64,000 bases of DNA from Echeneis naucrates (GCF_900963305.1 NC_042520.1:10549670-10613669); one strand, 5' to 3'; counted from the stretch's first letter, positions 23,405 to 35,559 are shown. A program made the numbers and translations. Notes: generated by a model from the sequence alone, not told the origin.

Positions 23405-26400
23405 ATGGCTGCACCGAAAAAGAATTTATTGTCTCTTGGACATCTGACAGGAACTGAAAGAAAAACAAAACAGAGAGATCACCGTCTACAAAATAGGTGA
23501 GATTCTTTTATTCTTCAAAATGCATTCAGTAAACACAATAATTATTATTCCTGACACAAATTACAATATGAAAAACTGTCTTCTGCAGAGTTGGGAGGGA
23601 GATCAGAACATGGCAACGTTTATTCATTTTAAGTTTAAAGTTAATTTATATTATTTTAGAATTTATATTTGAAAAATGTGAGCTCAGGTCTGCGTGTGCT
23701 TGTGTGTGTGACATGGGCTACCATTATGCAATGTCTCCTACTCTTATGCTGTCTACAGACCACTGCAGCTGCAACACAACTTTTCAACTTTTCCAAAGCA
23801 TCAGCATCTGTAATTTCATTAATTTGGCATGAATGGGGATGTGGAGTAGAAGAAGTACTGCAAAGATTGTGTTCACTAAGAAAGTTCATGTCAGGCTACC
23901 TGCTATCACTAATCAACTCTATTGAAAATACAAGAAGTATACAGGCAACAAAGGAATAGTCACAATGCACAACATTTATCTGTTCATTGTGTAATTGTGT
24001 TCGTTTATTTTAAATATCATACTCATTCTCTGTCTGTCTATGTGTTTCCCACAGCAAAGTGATGCACCTCCAGCGGCGCTGGGAGGAGCTGAAGGAGCGA
24101 GAGCTTGCAGCCCAGAAACACAACAAGCAGCTTCTGCAGCAGTTTGACAGAGCCCAGGATGCACTGAGAGAGATGTTGGCCTGCAACGCTGCCATGAAAA
24201 CAATCCGGGTGCAAAGACACATAAAAATCACATACACACAAGAAAGAAATACCTTAGGAGCTTGGGGAAGCCCATGTGGTCAACATTTGTCTTGACCTTT
24301 GACCCCTGCAGATGGAGTATGAGAGGTATTTAGAGGAGAATGCCCCCCGCTGGCAGCAGCAATTCAAAGAGAAAACACAGGCGGCTCAGAAGAAGGTATA
24401 GAACAGTTTTCCTTCAGTCCTGCAAGCCCTTCAAATGAGGTATTCTAAGAAATTATCCAGCTGTCTCAATATGAGAAACTGCCTGTGTTTCTTCAACAGA
24501 GGATGGAGGAATATTTGAGGTCATATCTGAAGAATACGAAGCCAGAACAGAAGTCTTCGGCAGATCAACCTACACTTTCATACGGTTAGTTCTCTTCCTC
24601 AGTCCAGCCATCTATTATTTTAGCTGTTAAACCCCTCATGATTATAGAGTGACTGTTTAAATCTAAACTACTGCAGGAAGGAGGAAGACAAAGGGGCCTG
24701 AAGATAGAAACCAGCACCTTGTTGTGACAGTGCTAACCACTGTGCCTCCCCCCTTTCTCACTCACTTTTAGATATTATGACATGTATAATTCAGTTGGAT
24801 CACACAACAAATCATCTTCAATGTGAAACACACTCCCATGTATATCTCTATTTCTAGGCCTTGCCAGAAATGCACAAAAGGTGTCTACACTTCAAAAGGA
24901 CAAAAGCAGCTACTCAGACTACAACCAAGACGTGTCCTCTCATCATCCTTTCATTCAGTCCTCCTGGCTCGCTCACTCTTCATCCCCGACTGCTAGGTTT
25001 CCTTTTAGAGCACCGTCTCACCTCCAGGGCCTCTCTCATGTCCCTCCATCTTATCTTCCACCCCCTCCACTCTACTTACCGCCTCATCAATTTCTACACC
25101 AACCCTTCGACTCTACATCCCCTCATCATCATCCCTGGCCCAGACAGAATCCACCTTGCAGGGGTTCCCCTCAGCCGGACTACCCCTGGTCTGGTTCAAC
25201 AGGTGCTGCTGGCTTCTTTTCAAACTATGAGGCACTGTGGGGTCCTCTTTACATGGGGGAGCCTCGTCATGAGAGAGGAGAGGAGGCAGAGACAAGCAGA
25301 GCACCAAGCTCAAAAAGAAGGAGCAATGGAAGCAGGAACAGCTCTTTATCTCAAGAGCTGGACATTAAACCAGGTGTGAGGAGGAAACCAAAACCTTTTT
25401 CCACATGTTATTATGCCATTTTTTAAAATAAATGTTTTATGTGTTTGAACTCTGTATATACAGTGCGTCTGTCTAGTGGCCATGCAGAAGGCAGTGAGAG
25501 CAGCGGGGACTCCATTCAGACGAGCAGAGGGAAGAGGAAGAAGAAGGAGAAAAGAGGGAAAAATAGTGATATCCCTTCAGAGAGAGGACGATGCAGCTCC
25601 CAAAAGTATGTAAACATCTTTTTCCTCACATAATGAATCCACTTCTCTGCTTTGTTTTCCACACACATCTTGCCCATTATTGCCCTTATTCCCCATCTTG
25701 TGAACATTCTTTCAACCTCAGGTGCCATTCCCCAGAGAATTCCTGATGTATGTTCAAATCGACCTCAGCAGTGATGCAAAGTATCAAAGTACATTACCTA
25801 AAGTTATAAACTTGAATGGTTCCATTTAATGCTACTTGATACTAAACTTCAGAAGCAAATATAGTGCTGCCTAGATGTTAGCAATAATGAAAAATATCTA
25901 ATTACAAACATCAGTAAACAAACCTTCAAAGTGGCCCTGCGATGGACTGCCCTCGCCAAATGTGAGCTGGGATTGGCACCAGCAGCTCCCATGATCCGGA
26001 AACAGATAAGCGATGGAAGATGAATGAATGAATAAAAACCCCCAAAGTGGTGTTTAATTAGGTGATGCATTTATGCATTAAAAACAATTATCTTTAATAC
26101 TTTGAATGCATTATGTTCCCTTCCACTAATTTAGCTTTACTTTAGCAGCACACCTTTCCTGCTCATATACAGTACACATTTCTTCCAAATATCACATTAC
26201 TCTTTTCATTCCTATGTCACCTGCGACTTCCAGTTCCCTTGCTGCTGGAGTCCCAGCGGTCCAAGGCTCAGAGTGTGACTCTTCATCAGACAAACGTAGC
26301 ATTAGTGTTAGCAGGAGAACAAGGACAAGAAGCAGGGGAGTTGCTGTTGGTTCACCAAAGATTGATGAGGTCCCAACTGAAATGCTGAAGAACAAGAAAG

Positions 26401-27470
26401 ACAACTCTCGGAGTAAAAAAGAAGAGAATCACTCCACAGACGAGTCAGGTAGTCACAATGAAGAAATCAGGAGTGAAAATGCCCTGAATCCAAGTCCTGA
26501 TGACAAACCAGACACCTGGACAGAGGAGGAATCAGAAAGTGTTAGTATCAAGATTGAAAATGGAGTTGCAGAAAAAGAAAAGCAGAAGAGAAGCAGCACT
26601 GTTGAAGAAAGCAGTTCAGAAGAAAACAATCTTGTAGGGGATGATAGTGATGGTGAGGAAAAAGACAGACTGAGAAATGAAGGGGAAGATGAGACAGATG
26701 AGGATGAAGACGAAGACACAGGAACAGAGGATGAGCTGGAGGATCAGGGAGATGATGAGGGTAGTCTGAAGAATGAAGAAGGCAAAAACAGAAGACAGGG
26801 TTTTGCTAACTCTCAGGATGAAGAGGTGGACAAGGATGAGAGTGAACCAGATGAGGATGAAGACAGGTCTGTTGACAGAGACGAGGAAGAGGGGGATGAG
26901 GAGCAGAGGAGTGATGAAGTGGAGGAGGACAGAGAGTCAGACGACAGCATCATATCCCCACAAGCAAACAGGTAAGGTAATAAAGAATTTTTTATTTTCT
27001 TTTTGCAAATGACTTAAGTAAATTATATTATCATATTTTCAGACTGAAAAAGATGCACAGTATTCCAGAAGAAGCAGCTGAAGATGATCAACTAGGATCC
27101 TCTGATGAGAACTCAAATGGGCTCAGTGAGGACGACATTGAGGATCTACTGGCACCTCAAGATCAAACCAAGAAGGAAGAGTGAGTGTATTTTTACTTTT
27201 CTGATGGTAAAAACACATCCACATATGCTTCTCACTCTCACTACTGCATTTTCAGAAAAAATCACCTGAAAATCGACACCAAATCTGAAGGTAGGGTAAA
27301 TCAGGGATTACAAGATTAATATATAACATTGTGCTGCTCGAGATGATGAATCTGTTCAATTATCTTTTCTAGCAACTTGTGACAACGTAGAGATTTTTCA
27401 GGTGGAGCTGGATGACTTGGCCAAGACAAAGGACCAGAGTGACTCTGAGTTTGATCACTTTTATGACTAA
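23405..27470 (+). CDS. kiz: kizuna-like centrosomal coiled-coil protein, 693 aa
   Basis: Ten exons join in frame: 23405-23496, 24055-24208, 24312-24395, 24500-24584, 24858-25373, 25464-25605, 26234-26971, 27043-27180, 27256-27290, 27373-27470. The start is MAAPKKNLLSLGHLTG. Residues about 30-130 are coiled coil (LQRRWEELKERE, KHNKQLLQQFDRAQ, MEYERYLEENAPRW). From memory this matches the spacing of human KIZ (RNQEYLKRFERVQ, then LKLEYE), and 693 aa is close to KIZ (673 aa). The middle is rich in Pro, Ser, His and Tyr, then Lys/Arg. Residues about 360-610 are very acidic and Ser-rich. The end is DSEFDHFYD. Kizuna stabilises the pericentriolar material at spindle poles under PLK1 control. The gene structure is well supported; the name is an inference. 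It is divergent from zdhhc24 and convergent with pola2. An L2 fragment sits in intron 6. Confidence 0.6.
25931..26034 (+). mobile_element. LINE-2 3'-end fragment
   Basis: Contains the L2 tail landmarks CCCTGCGATGGACTG, GCTGGGATTGGCACCAGCAG and CCATGATCCGGAAA, ending in GATGAATGAATGAATAAA. About 104 bp, only the 3' end, in intron 6 of the kizuna-like gene. Diverged and non-coding. Confidence 0.8.
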
Positions 27471-27761
27471 TTGTGCTGTTTTTGGAGCCTAATGTTGAGA
27501 GTAAAGATGAACCAACATCAGTCATCTGAATTCCAAGTTGATGCTAACACAGGCAGGAAGACACCCATCTCTGAGATTCAGTAATAATGTTGATTATTTT
27601 GCTTTGTGGGAGTTAAATCAAGGTGGCCATCAAATTATTATTCTAATAACATTTTAAAAAATTACCTGGAATAATTTAAGTACATTAACTTGCATTTGTA
27701 CATATGAAACATTTATTTTCTCAAGTGTTAGCACAAACTACGCAAAAAAGGGTGACAATAA

Positions 27762-27767
27762 TTTATT
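27762..27767 (-). terminator. pola2: poly(A) signal of pola2
   Basis: TTTATT on the plus strand (AATAAA in coding sense), 219 bp after the pola2 stop codon at 27986. Confidence 0.6.
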
Positions 27768-27792
27768 GACAAGATATTTGCTTCTGTGGCTG

Positions 27793-27798
27793 AATAAA
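27793..27798 (+). terminator. poly(A) signal of the kizuna-like gene
   Basis: AATAAA 323 bp after the stop codon. It lies beyond the pola2 poly(A) signal on the other strand, so the two transcripts should overlap at their 3' ends. Confidence 0.6.
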
Positions 27799-27985
27799 TG
27801 AAATTCCAGTACACCAACATGTTTGTTATATAAAAATGAACCAGTGGGTGAAATGGTTTCAACGGAACAAGATCAAATTTTTTCTTTTACATATTTTACA
27901 TGTGAAAACCTGCTGCAGTCTCCAAAGCCACTGGAACACTAGGTCACCTCTTGCGATGACAAGATGTCAAGGGTTATTATTACTC

Positions 27986-30900
27986 TCAGATTTTCACCAC
28001 CTGAGCAGCCAAACAGGGGCTCACTCTCTTCCCATCCTCTGAAGCACTGTGCTGAATGAGCAGCCTGCTGTAGGTCCCACCCACTTGGCCTTTGGTAAGC
28101 CGTCCAGGATTAACACAGACACAGCCGACCACATCCTGAGGACAGGACAGGATGTAGTTTTTAAAATGGTCATTTAAAAAAAAACAAAAAAACAATATAA
28201 AATGGGTTCTTTGTGTCTGAAAATATTGACAAATGTTCGTCCATTCTTTGATTACTCTTTATGTAAACTATATAGTAAATATATAATAAAGAATTATGGA
28301 CTATATGCCGAGAGAGAGGTTTGTACCTTGACAAAGTAACGCAGCTCAGAGGGAATGATGAGAATATCAGGGGTAAGTGGCATCTGAGCGAAGATCTCAA
28401 ACTTCTCATAATCCATGTTGACCTCCTCCACAGGGGGGTACAGCGGGTAGTAGCTTCATGTTGACACAGACAGAGGGGGGCATTAATGCTGGGTTTCCTC
28501 AAACTCAAAATAATGACTCAACTCTGAGGGCTCATACCTCCTCTGGGTCAACATGTGTTTCAGGATGCGTGAAAATCTGTCTGATCCAGTTCCACTGCAA
28601 TACAAGCCGACACTTTTAACATCAAACTCTACAGTGATGGCTACTATTAATAAATTCATAGATGCAAATGTGGCCAAGAGACATTACAATCAAAACACAG
28701 TCTTCTGCAGTTCAGTTATAAGTGGGCTTCATTACTGGGTGAAGGTGTGTGAAAATTACAAATGGCAATTGGAGTGTGTAGTCTTTCTCACCAGCTGATC
28801 TCCTCTGCCCCCATGTGGAACAAGATGTCAGTGGATGTCAAGCCAAAGGTGACGCCGTCGATTAGCAGGGTGCAGGGGTCAGGGACCAGGGTGACACGCT
28901 GCATAGTTTGAGGAGAAAACATTGTACTAAACTTATGACGTCAGATTACACATTTACCAATGACTATGAACTTCTCTCTGGCTCAAACTTGTTCATAACC
29001 TCTATGAATAAAGTGCTGATGAAAGAAACTGAATGAAGATTTAAGTCAGACCCGAGACTCCAATCTGACCCAAATACTTAAATTTTACATTTAAGGTTTA
29101 AAAACCTTTACAGCAACAATTGCTATGATCACTCACAAGCCTGTTGCAAGTTTATTTAATTTCCATGTAAAGGCCAAGAGCTGAGTCTCTGTGTCTGACC
29201 TGGTCCTCGAGGTGGTTTGGCAGGGTGAAAGGAGGCTGTGGATAGATTGGATGGTGGTGTGTGTCTCTCTGGGACGGCACAAACACCAGGTGGCAGCCAA
29301 CACTGTACCAAAGAAAACACGAGGCTCCATGATGGTAACAATGCTTTTTGATGTAAACACAAAAAGACTCATGCGGGAAAATGCTGCTCTTTCTGGTCAT
29401 TGGCAACTTGAATCAGCAAAAGTACCTTTTGGTGCCATCCAAAATGCTTTGCACACATCTGAAGAAAATGGCCTCAAATGGCTCAGTCACCTGGGCTTTC
29501 TGTTTGAGAAACAAAGACACGGTCACATATATTGAGCAAAATATGAGTTCAAAGTGAAGAAGGTATTCTGGCACATAAAAAAAAAAAAAAAAAAAAAAAA
29601 ATCATGCCCACAATTAATACCTCAATTTGTTCATGTTTGGAATCCACAAAGGGGCCCAGCTGGAGAAGAGGCGAGAGAATAAGGAAACACAGTATTAACA
29701 GTCATTAAAACTATGTTTCTGCAGATGTCTGATCAAAAGGGGTTTTAATAAGCTATTATGGCCATTGAAGTGTCAGATATAAATTATGATGTAGCAAAAA
29801 AAAAAAATAAATAAAAAAAAGTTATACCAGTATGCAGACATCAGGGCGATCCCTGACAATGACATTGATCAGGTCCAGCAGAGGGTCAAAGGTCAGGCTG
29901 TCAGAGGGTGCGTATGGTCCGCAGGCCACCAGTACATTCACTGGCTCTGCAACAGTTAGAGATGTTGAGTTTGTCCGCTGTCAAATCAGTAAGAGGATGC
30001 AGTTGTTGTTGCAGCCCAACATTATTACTTACCTTCATCCATCTCCATTTTCATCTCAGAAGCGTAGAATGGAAGAGGGACACCCTAAAAAACCAAAACA
30101 AAAAAGAAGAAATACATTCACTTCATATAGATGTTGAAATAATTAATAGGCATATTTGACTGTCTGCATATGGCAATATTTGTTAACTTGTATCTGACCT
30201 CATAGAGCTTGGAGACCATCAGTTTTCTTCCTGTTGTGTTCATTCCCTCCATCACCACCACCTGGTAGACGACAAGCAAAGGGATGAATCTGTGAGGAAG
30301 CCAAACGCCTCCTTCTCTGGCATCTCACATATGATAGGCATGGGAACAGCTGATTTGTCAGAGTTCTCGGTCAGATCCTGGGCACGTCTCCGCCCAAGTC
30401 CTTGGCATGCTCTGTTACTCTTGGTGGGCATATAACCTGCTGCACACGAACCTCAGTGCACAGGCAAAGGAGAAACCACCACTCAACACAAATGGCATGA
30501 AACTATAATATATGTGACAGAGAGAGTAATAAACAATTATGTACACATATTTCATTCAGTTACGCAAAAAAAAAACAAAAAACAAAACAAAAAAAACCCC
30601 ACTTCTAATACAGCTAAAAAGAGCATGTAGATTGACCTCTCACCACGCACCTGACCAGGAAACAGAGAGTACTCCTTGAGCTCTGATAGGTCAACAGGCA
30701 CTTGCTGCCCTCCTTGCTCTGGTCCTGCCTCCAGCAGAACTGACTGTGCATTGAGTTTGCCATTGCTGTCACAGCACACCTGTCCCAACACCGTTATACT
30801 ATCCTAATGTGGTAAGACAAAAAAAGATCAAGCTCAGTGCTCAGGAAATGATAATAAAAAGATATTACTGAACTGGATCTATTTCAGATAGGTAAAACAA

Positions 30901-32993
30901 CTTTCTTTGTGGATCACAAAGAAATAACAGTGTTGACATATTCATTCATTCATCTTCTACTGCTTAACCGTATCCGGGTTGTTAGGGGTGCTGAGCCAAT
31001 CCCAGCTCACACAGAGTGAGGCGGGGTACATCCCGGACAGGTCCCCAGTCCAATTCCTTATCCTTGAACCAAATAGCTATTTGGTTTTTACAAACTTTAC
31101 ATACAGCATCCATGCCCAGGAGTATAAAACCACCATACCTGCGCGGGCAGAGAGGCAGGACAGAAGTCTTCGATCTGGAAGTGAGACTTAAGGCTTTCTC
31201 CAAGCTCCTCAATCTTCTGTGTCAACACTGTGGAGGATGGATGATTAAAAAAAAAAACAAATATCAACATTGCAGGCTCCAGCATTTATATTAAATGTCA
31301 TGATGTCTGAAATTATTATGGTTGAGTCTGTACAGCTACATACCATTTCGGACATCCCGTAGCCGCTGGAACATGTACTTATAGCTGCAGCGCAGGGAGT
31401 CTTCAGGACCATCCAGCAGCTCCACCTGAACACTCTCTCCAGCTTTCCTGCCCACCCAGCGGGTGCCCTGTACAGCCCCAAATGTAACAACCACCTCCCC
31501 TTTCCCTCCTCGTTGGTTATATTTCTGTGAGGGAGTTACACTAAAAAAAGAAGGAGAAGAGGGAGGAAGTGCAGTTTAGTCATGGCGTCTTAGTATTCTA
31601 TTATAATTGTAACAGTGAGTCAGCACCAAAGCCAGAGGGGGAAGGTGTGTTTGTGGGGTTTTATGGGCTGTTGGTTTACAGCACTGAGCACCTGTGAGAG
31701 AAACTGGCAGGAGACAGCAGCAGGCCGGGGCTGGGCAGCAGAGCTGCACCCCGCTTTGAACGGGGGTGTTCAGGAGTGGTCAGTGCTCGTTTCTGAGAGC
31801 CCTGCAGAGAAAAACACACACACAGCAGAGGATGCAAGGTTTTTAAAATCAAGCATCAGATACAATTCAGTAAACATAATCAACATAAACAGCAACAACT
31901 AAAGTCAACAGTTCATGGATTACAGACATCATATGCATCAAGCCACCATCTGCACCAATAAAATAAACTTCAAAGTGCAAATCTGAACACATTACAAAGA
32001 ATAAAAACAGACCTTTGCAGGAGTAGAGTAGGAATCTAGCAGATTTTCCTCCTCTTCCTCAATTTTCATCCTGAACAAATGACGTCAAGATCTATAAAAT
32101 GTTGATATTTCCGCTTATCAACAGCCAAAGCCAAGTGCTGTAAAGGATACACATCGTGCACACTCTGGAGGTCTCTGTTTCTGTTGCGAGTTTGGTCTTT
32201 TCTGGAACTTTGTCTCAACCTCTTGCTCAACACCTAGACAGAGGACAGACAGTGAGAATGGGTTTAAAGGTCAACACAAAAAAACGTTTTGTTGACTGGA
32301 AACACATAATAGTTAGTGTGAGCTAGTTACCTCGTGTTCAAATTGCTCCAGATTCTCCACAGTGATAACTAATCCCTTTTTATTGGTGCTGTAGGCCATC
32401 CACTCCCCCACCATTTCATTTACCTCCAGTCGGTTGCACATGCACAGCTCCACCACTGAGGTGACAGAGGACACATGAACCACAGGCAGGACAGCAGGGG
32501 GACAAAGCAGGCTGACGAGATCAGACAATACTGAAAACACAGCTGCACAGGGTGAGGAGGTGAAACCATTTTTCACTGACATAAGGCCATTTTCTTTGAG
32601 AATATAAGATGCACATGGACTCTGCGTTTTTAGGCTTATTTATAAGCCTTACGATGCTTTACTTTGTTTTTCAATGTATGAATCTCCCTAATTGCAAATT
32701 CGCCATGCGTATGCTTGAGAAGTGTGCTGCCGCTGCTTCTATAGTTGAAAACCAAATTGCCCTTGGCGATGATAAAGATTGTCCAGTGAACATTTGATTC
32801 AACATATGGCGTAATTTCAGATATTTATCTGCAGTCAGGATGGGTCGCTGAACATCACATTCAACACTTCAGCCCGTTTGATTGTCACTAGAGATGTGAA
32901 ATACTCACTCTTGTCGAGAGCCGAGTCGTCCTTGTAAGTTAAGGCGAACAAATCCAACTCGGATTTGAGGTTTTCTGTGGTTATTTGATTCAT
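27986..32993 (-). CDS. pola2: DNA polymerase alpha subunit B (POLA2)
   Basis: Eighteen exons join in frame into 593 aa (human 598): 32909-32993, 32331-32455, 32151-32233, 32013-32070, 31692-31801, 31344-31540, 31139-31227, 30651-30803, 30199-30261, 30033-30084, 29828-29946, 29621-29659, 29426-29490, 29200-29302, 28792-28898, 28538-28594, 28327-28453, 27986-28135. POLA2 is the non-catalytic B subunit that ties the polymerase alpha catalytic subunit and primase into the replisome in the nucleus. Visible family signatures are VDLSELKEYSLFPGQ (OB-fold region), VLVACGPY-PSDSL-FDPLLDL and LGPFVDSKHEQIE (inactive phosphodiesterase domain), VYPQPPF-type IYPQPPF, FGLTSTDILFHMGAEEIS, and the C-terminus CVCVNPGRLTKGQVGGT. 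The N-terminal helical domain (MNQITTENLKSELDLF) and a linker with the conserved GSQKRA-TTPE are present. The ATG at 32993 matches the human N-terminus; an in-frame ATG also lies upstream at 33029. Confidence 0.96.
29577..29601. repeat. poly(A) tract
   Basis: Run of 25 A just outside exon 12 of pola2. On the coding strand it is a T-run inside the intron; no SINE body was recognised beside it. Confidence 0.9.
30941..31052 (-). mobile_element. LINE-2 3'-end fragment, reverse orientation
   Basis: Reads as the reverse complement of an L2 tail: it starts ATTCATTCATTCATC and contains CTGAGCCAATCCCAGCT and GGCGGGGTACATCCCGGACAGG. It lies in the pola2 intron between exons 7 and 8 and is non-coding. 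Confidence 0.8.
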
Positions 32994-33049
32994 GATTTTA
33001 TCGTCTGACTTCACCGGGTTGTGGGTCAAAAATGGAGATCAGCCGTCTG

Positions 33050-33960
33050 ACGGTCCAGGACAGCAGCTGTGCTCTCTCATCACAGACTCGCTAACAAAAG
33101 TCCGATTTGTAGACGGCAGATCCGAGACTTGGTCTGTTGGACAATGAATAAATCCGACCACCATTAAATGCGCTTTTCATTTTACCGCGAAAAAACAATG
33201 TCAGTCGTTGGCGGCCGGAAATTACGTCTTACTCCGTTCCCCCGCCCCTCCCACCAAAATAAACGGAAGTTAGTGTTGCCTCAAAAATAAAAGCCTCTGT
33301 TGCCACCTTGTGGTCACAAATACCTTCCCTGTGGAATTACTTTTGAGCCAAAATATCCAAACAAAAACAAAAATGCAAATTTGAGAGCGAATACAAGCAA
33401 AAAACAAACAAACAAACAAACAAAAAAAAAATCTCAAAATTACAACTCATGGCTTGCAGACAAATTATCTGTGTACTTGTGTAAAGTATTGGTCTTTTAC
33501 TCTTTCAAAGTAAGAAAAAATCCTGAGACTGGGGGTGTAATAGTAAACTATTTAATTCTTATTCTAAATACAATATAGGACATAAATAGCCAAAAGGCTT
33601 GTCTTCCCAGCCCCTCTCTTCTGTCCACTTATTTTAAGCCCTGTGTCTGTCCGACTTCCGATATCATAGCGTTCGCGGAACAGGTGAACTCGGAGGAGAA
33701 AAAGCAAGTTTGGCAGATTCCAATCGTTTGCTGGACGCCAAAATATGTGCAGCAGCCATTTCGACAACTTAGAGCTAATTTTTTTCCCCAAGTTGTTTAG
33801 AATGCAGCATCACCTGGATCTCAGGTGCTGGATGTCAACCAGGTTCTCCCAGAACCACCCACCCTACTCCTGATGGGCTGAGGTGGACAGAGTACACAAC
33901 TTCACTTCTTCAGTAAAGGTACAGGTACTCCTTGTCAAAGGTACAAGTAATAGCTTCAGT
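33050..33960. other. pola2 upstream region and intergenic DNA
   Basis: Contains the likely pola2 promoter (about 33,030-33,270, locally GC-richer) and further non-coding DNA. An (AAAC)n-like run lies at about 33,401-33,424. No coding exon was recognised. Confidence 0.45.
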
Positions 33961-34106
33961 TAAAGAGGCCCTACAAGAACCGGTCTGTGGAGGGATCCGG
34001 TGTGTCAACCGATTCCGTCCCCCCAAGTTCCGGTTCCCATTTACGCTGATTTACTGCTGAATCGTGCGTAGGTGCTGTGTTACCGTGCGTCCTTAAAGAA
34101 GAAACG

Positions 34107-34320
34107 TAATAATACGACCAAGATGTATGATGCAGAATGACCCGATCGTTATGGAGAAATAATCCAGGTAGGGTGATGATTATACATCGTGGCCATGTCT
34201 GTACATGTTCCAGTTAAGAATACGGCCACGATGTATAATCCACATCCTACCTGGATTATTTCTCCACAACGATCGGCTCATTCTACATCATACATCGTGG
34301 CCGTATTATTATCTGGAACA
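34107..34320. repeat. large imperfect palindrome (MITE-like)
   Basis: Two arms of about 88 bp, 34107 to about 34194 and about 34224-34311, are reverse complements with roughly nine in ten bases matching, around a spacer of about 30 bp. Shared arm motifs are TAATAATACG, CCGATCGTT and GGAGAAATAATCCAGGTAGG. The right half, 34206-34320, is itself bounded by TGTTCCAG and CTGGAACA, and each arm ends in the shorter inverted motif ATACATCGTGGCC. This suggests a foldback element or two copies of a small terminal-inverted-repeat element inserted head to head. No ORF; family unknown. Confidence 0.85.
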
Positions 34321-34558
34321 CTCATTAGCTTGTAGCCAGAGTTTGGATGTCTTCTGTGGACATCACTTACAACAATACGGTCCCACTCCTCATCACAGAA
34401 TACAGGTCTGTCTGCACACACACACACAAAACATTAACAACGAGTAATGTCCCGGTCCTTGTGTGTGTTGTTGTGTCTGAAGCGGTGGAGTACTTCTTCT
34501 AAATTTGCAATCAATCTTTGTGCAGAAATAAAGCCAACATGTTAAATAAATTCCTCTG

Positions 34559-34578
34559 CCCCCCCCCCCCCCCCCCCC
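34559..34578. repeat. (C)20 homopolymer
   Basis: Twenty uninterrupted C in intergenic DNA; its length is likely unreliable in any assembly. Confidence 0.9.
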
Positions 34579-34599
34579 ATGTCACTTTCTCTGTGGCCT

Positions 34600-35410
34600 G
34601 ACTGCAGCTGGAGCCCTCTCCGTCTCTTCCTTTCTGACGGAGCTCCCAAAACTCAGCTGCTTCTGTCGAAGATAACGTTTTGTGTTGGGCTTTAATACAA
34701 GCTAGGCTAATGGACATTAGCATTAGAACTGACCAGTTAGCTTACGTTACAAGCTAACGACCCTGTTTCTTACCTTGCTCTACGTTTCTCGTCCCAAATT
34801 CACCGTCACAACCTTTTTAAAAAAACATTTGCATAGAAAATTTCTCATTATTATTTTCTTACTCTTCTTTCTTTTCCTTTCCTTTCTGATCACTGGAGTG
34901 ATGCTGACTGGACATTTTCCTACCGAACTTCAGACAACAGGCTAGCATAGCAACAGTAACCAATGGGGGCGGGGCTTAGCGAAGGATCGGTGGCCAAACC
35001 ATTTGTTGTGGGGGTGGTTACAATTAGGAAGAAAACAAGTTAGTTAATATTACATAACCTTTCACTAAAATAGTTCATCTGTTCGCTTTACTGGTCTAGT
35101 CTGTGGACGCGTCCTGTCTCCGGTCTGGTCTTGGTCCGTTCCTGGAGGGGTGCCCTCACCGGTCTGGTGTGGTTCGGCCTAGGTCCTGGGGGGGTATCTG
35201 CATTAGCCCAGTCCATTACTCGTAACCAATTAACTCCGTAGACACGTTCAGGTGCCCACACCGGGAATGGACCTTTACATACATACACATTACAGTAAAT
35301 CATACAATCACCATTACATTATATATATACACATATTGACATTATCATCACTTAACCCCGGGGTTACATTACATTATACAACACATTGTACATTTACATA
35401 CATTATACAT
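34600..35410. other. repeat-derived intergenic DNA
   Basis: Non-coding. From about 35,280 to 35,425 it contains many ACATTA/TACAT-type units, which look like the 3' tail of the SINE-like sequence to the right. The GC-richer block 35,095-35,275 may be part of the same or another element. Confidence 0.4.
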
Positions 35411-35424
35411 TTACATCACCGACC

Positions 35425-35500
35425 CTAGCCGGGAATCGAACCCTTCCCACCTAGGTGCGGGGCGGCAGCATTACCGCTGCGCCACAGCGCTGCTCGAGTT
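35425..35500 (-). mobile_element. tRNA-like head of a SINE
   Basis: On the minus strand it carries a pol III A box (TGGCGCAGCGG, at 35474-35484) and a B box (GGTTCGATTCC, at 35432-35442), spaced as in a tRNA gene. The sequence between them does not form a complete tRNA cloverleaf by eye, and a TACATTA-rich tail follows downstream, so a tRNA-derived SINE fits better than a functional tRNA. Strand and family are tentative. Confidence 0.6.
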
Positions 35501-35559
35501 GCAGCACAAATTTGCGCTACTTCACCATTTCACATTTACGTCACCTGACCTAACCGTGA

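Noticed and set aside
26453-26719. Minus-strand Ser-rich open frame
   Set aside because: Antisense shadow of the acidic exon of the kizuna-like gene.
35425-35500. Functional tRNA gene
   Set aside because: A and B boxes are present, but no full cloverleaf could be drawn and a SINE-like tail follows.
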